From Cyrtodaria siliqua (Eukaryota; Mollusca; Bivalvia; Adapedonta; Hiatellidae), in NCBI GenBank assembly GCA_037043455.1, contig JAWPHD010008269.1, forward strand, positions 1 to 64,000: a stretch of DNA of 64,000 nt, given 5' to 3'. The notes below the pieces were generated by a model that saw only the letters and a program-made list of their open reading frames with translations, was not told where the DNA came from and did not search any database. Positions 61,555 to 64,000 of the stretch are shown here, piece by piece (position 1 is the stretch's first letter; the number at the start of each line of letters is the position of its first letter). The position numbers and the translations under genes were made by a program.

Positions 61555-62253
61555 CTAAAGTAACACATCAGGTCCGGAGTGTGGGGGTAGCGATAAACTG
61601 CTAGGACGAACGTGACTGGAAGTTGGATCCGTTGGAGAGGCGATCTCACTCAAGTTTGATGGCAATGATTCTCGTTCTAGATTGTCTGTGTTGGGACAAA
61701 TGGCTTGTCCTTGGAAATCGCCCTCATTTGTTATGTACACACTCGCGTGCAGGTTTGGGTCACTGGCTTGCTCGGTTGGAGTTGCCTTACCACTACCGTT
61801 GGTTATGGTCGGATTATGGAGCACATTATTGGTATCCATCTCGGAGTCGCTGTCTGAGATAGACGTGTCGCGCATCTTTTTCAGGGTAATTTCTCTATCT
61901 ATCGGTGATGTAGCCTTTTGCTAACCCCTATTTGATGGTGTTATGAATCCGCTCTTGTCGTTATTCAGAGACGCGAAACGGTTGGACGTGGCGAGCTCGT
62001 GCGTATATTGATTTGCCATTGTTGAGTTTGATCCTTGATCGGAATTCGGCCGATAACGCACATATCTTCCTTGATTGTTGACAAAACCCCTCTGTGACCT
62101 AGTTAGTGATTGAATGGGGGTATTGCTGTTATCGTTTTGGGGGACGTATTGAGTCGGTGCCCCTGGATCTCGTGTTTGATTATCGTATAACAAAAATTTC
62201 GACCCATTCTTTTTTCTGTCGCACTGTATGTTTAGTGGTTGACCCATTAACAA
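61555..62253 (-). pseudogene. LINE N-terminal region, one frame cut by two amber codons
   Basis: Minus-strand frame identical to that of the downstream ORF. It reads from about 62253 (MLMGQPLNIQCDRKKNGSK ... TSNRFASLNNDKSGFITPSN), meets TAG at 61921-61923, stays open for about 120 codons (including DTSISDSDSEMDTNN and TNEGDFQGQAICPNTDN), meets TAG at 61555-61557, and runs on into the endonuclease ORF. NRFASL-like ends are common in LINE ORF1/Gag proteins. Either two nonsense mutations or programmed stops between parts of the protein. Confidence 0.7.
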
Positions 62254-62299
62254 TTTGCCGGTTGACCCATTTACTGTTTGTCACTATGTTTTCCTCTTT

Positions 62300-63210
62300 G
62301 ATTGTGCGATGACCGGACAGATTGTGGACTCTATGATAACGTCTACCCAAATCCTCAAAGGACGGTAGCGTTTGATACTTATCTTAAATATTGTCTTGTC
62401 GTACACTTACCGGCTTGTTCTCTTGTTTCTATGGCTTGTGCCAAGTCACTGAGTACTTGCATTGTGACTTTCTAGGCTTTTGTTTTTATATGCATACATA
62501 CATGATCATCTTTGTCCTATGCTTGTATTGCCCATTAATGCTGCCTTGTTTGTTAGAGCCCCGTGTGGTTCCGGGGGCCCAGTTTGGTTCCGGGACAAAG
62601 AATAGGGCCACGGTAGATCCCGTTGGAGTGGTAGGCAGAGGGGTAGAACCCCCACAAATTCATGTTCATTTTATCATTTTTTGTTCATGCTCATTAAAGG
62701 TTTTCATCATGACCCCTGCATTGTTTCAGGTGCCATCTCTCTCAAATCACTTGAGCAGTGGCAGAAAAACAATAAACGTGGCTCCAGCGTAAATGGAGTG
62801 TCTACAATAATTTGCAGCAACTCTGCAGGTCTTCAGGTGAGAAGGTTCTAGGCCCGTTCTCCATGTACATGGAGGATGAGCCTGGCATGTTCATTCTTGT
62901 TAGGCGCCATATAACCTGTCATGTGTTGGTGCGCCTTAAAACCCCAATTCAGTTCAATTCAATTGTTTGTTAGAGGATATAACCTTGCGGGGATTTCGTT
63001 ATTCACACTGTCTCGTACATTTCCTGTTCGACTTTTATACCGGCTTTCAAAGTAAGATTCATATATTCATACCTATTTTTTTCAAAAGAGTCATAATTAA
63101 TTGCCGCGATCATTCTTTGGCATACAGAATAATACGGGTGGTTGGCAAATTAACAAGAGCAGTTAGAACAACAATGCAGTGTGGTAATCGACAATTAATC
63201 GCTGTAACAC
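62300..63210 (+). repeat. Dispersed repeat R1, plus-strand copy carrying a SINE
   Basis: Inverse of 37263-38470 at both ends (caaatcctcaaaggacggta at about 62350; gacaattaatcg at about 63190). The SINE at 62559-62962 is inserted in it. No coding capacity recognised. Confidence 0.6.
62559..62962 (+). mobile_element. SINE, full length, 13-bp target duplication
   Basis: Flanked by ttgtttgttagag at 62546-62558 and 62963-62975. Starts CCCCGTGTGGTTCCGGGGGC and ends with gttggtgcgccttaaaaccc, caattcagttcaattcaa. Same family as 53756-54155. Confidence 0.9.
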
Positions 63211-64000
63211 GATGTAGCACGATGGTTGAGTGACTGAGTCAATTTAATTGTAGATTTGTTTGTATTAAATACCTTTAGTGTGGCAAAGATCTTCGAAATG
63301 TTAGTACATTTAAATGCGAAAAACTATAAAATCGATAATATACATGTTTTTATTAATGTTGACATCATTTTTCCATGAGAGCAAACTAATGTATATGGAA
63401 AGAGTAGATATATATATATATTTAAAGAACTTCGTCTCAACAAAGCTAATAATTGTGATACTGTCGTTTCTTGTCTGGTATTGTCACCCTTAGATTGTAA
63501 ATGCAGCACACGATTTCAGTTAATGCGCGATGCTTGCCGATTTTGTTTTATATATCACGCGATACGGTAATCATTTACAAAACATATATATATACGGTAC
63601 ACATTCCGCAATCTAATGATGATGTAAATACATGTTATGCAGTTGTTTGCATAAACTTAATGAGTTAACCTTCATGAAATAAATAATTTATTTTATCACA
63701 TAACATGGCTTCTGGGAGTGTAATAAAGCCATGACTTATTTATCGTAATACACTAGTGTATTACACATGCAAATGAGGACCGACGCACTGTGTTTGAGAA
63801 CAGTAAAACATTTAGTCCCAACTGCTTGCATGGTATATCATATAATACGTTCAGACACCTTAAATATTTATCATTATTTGAAATCTTACTTTATAAAATG
63901 TAGGTTAGTAACGTTAAATGTGGGTTAAGGTGTCGCATTTTGCAGTGAGAACGCGTTACCGCGTCGCCGTAAAAGGAAATTCTCAAACCGTAAAACCACC
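63211..64000. other. Right edge of window, no gene recognised
   Basis: AT-rich sequence with short random ORFs. A perfect 20-bp palindrome, GTAATACACTAGTGTATTAC, lies at about 63746-63765. Nothing else that I can support. Confidence 0.55.

Larger units (their letters stand above)
56640..62300 (-). mobile_element. Nearly complete non-LTR retrotransposon (LINE) with endonuclease and reverse transcriptase
   Basis: Minus strand, about 5.6 kb. In one reading frame apart from a single frameshift: an N-terminal Gag-like part (62253-61504), repeated modules with Asp runs (about 61400-60100), an AP-type endonuclease (about 60050-59230), reverse transcriptase (about 58600-57650) and a C-terminal Cys/His motif (CTLCDSDIGDEFHYLLKC, near 56880). 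It ends in a TATA-rich tail near 56640. No RNase H seen. The motif set fits the CR1/L2/Jockey group; the clade is undecided. Exact 5' border not found, but repeat R1 begins at about 62300. Confidence 0.88.

Overview
The window looks like nuclear DNA of a bivalve mollusc, probably a heterodont clam. It is AT-rich, intron-dense and packed with small DNA transposons, minisatellites and tRNA-derived SINEs ending in AATTCAATTC-type tails, and it has no bacterial gene organisation. I had no database access, so species is an inference.

Host gene. Almost the whole left half (about 36.2 kb down to 1.08 kb, minus strand) is one gene of the ZMYM2/3/4 family (MYM-type zinc-finger chromatin protein). I could trace 17 coding exons whose splice phases all agree, from an ATG at 36212 to an exon at 1081-1201; the 3' end lies beyond base 1. 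The protein has a long acidic, repeat-rich N-terminus (exons 1-8), a SUMO-type motif cluster, eight MYM/TRASH Cys fingers (exons 9-12), a low-complexity linker, the family's Pro/Val-rich block (exons 15-16) and the start of the C-terminal part (exon 17). The Cre-like C-terminal domain of vertebrate relatives is not in the window. Two exons are coding minisatellites (6 x 105 bp; 27-bp units) and one intron holds 21 copies of a 37-bp unit.

Repeats in and around the gene. Five elements share CAGGG-type termini and exact 5-bp target duplications (hAT5-like). Four others share AACAAGAG starts and/or inverted subterminal motifs with GAGCTRA ends (possibly helentron/HINE-like). There are TTAA MITEs, a pogo/Tigger-like MITE, SINEs, a Gag remnant, a hAT transposase remnant and LINE pieces.

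Right half. From 39.5 to 53.1 kb runs a 27-30 bp satellite (core GTGGACATTAGG). Inside it sits the most interesting object: a 7.1-kb Polinton/Maverick-class element (44683-51802). It has 602-bp terminal inverted repeats, a broken protein-primed family B DNA polymerase, the C-terminal part of a retroviral-type integrase, and four small accessory ORFs. About two thirds of each terminal repeat is made of the same satellite that surrounds the element.

From 56.6 to 62.3 kb lies an almost complete non-LTR retrotransposon on the minus strand (endonuclease and reverse transcriptase) with an unusual N-terminal region of repeated modules separated by Asp runs. It is interrupted by two amber codons and one frameshift. 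The last 1.7 kb holds a dispersed repeat with a SINE in it and otherwise nothing recognisable.
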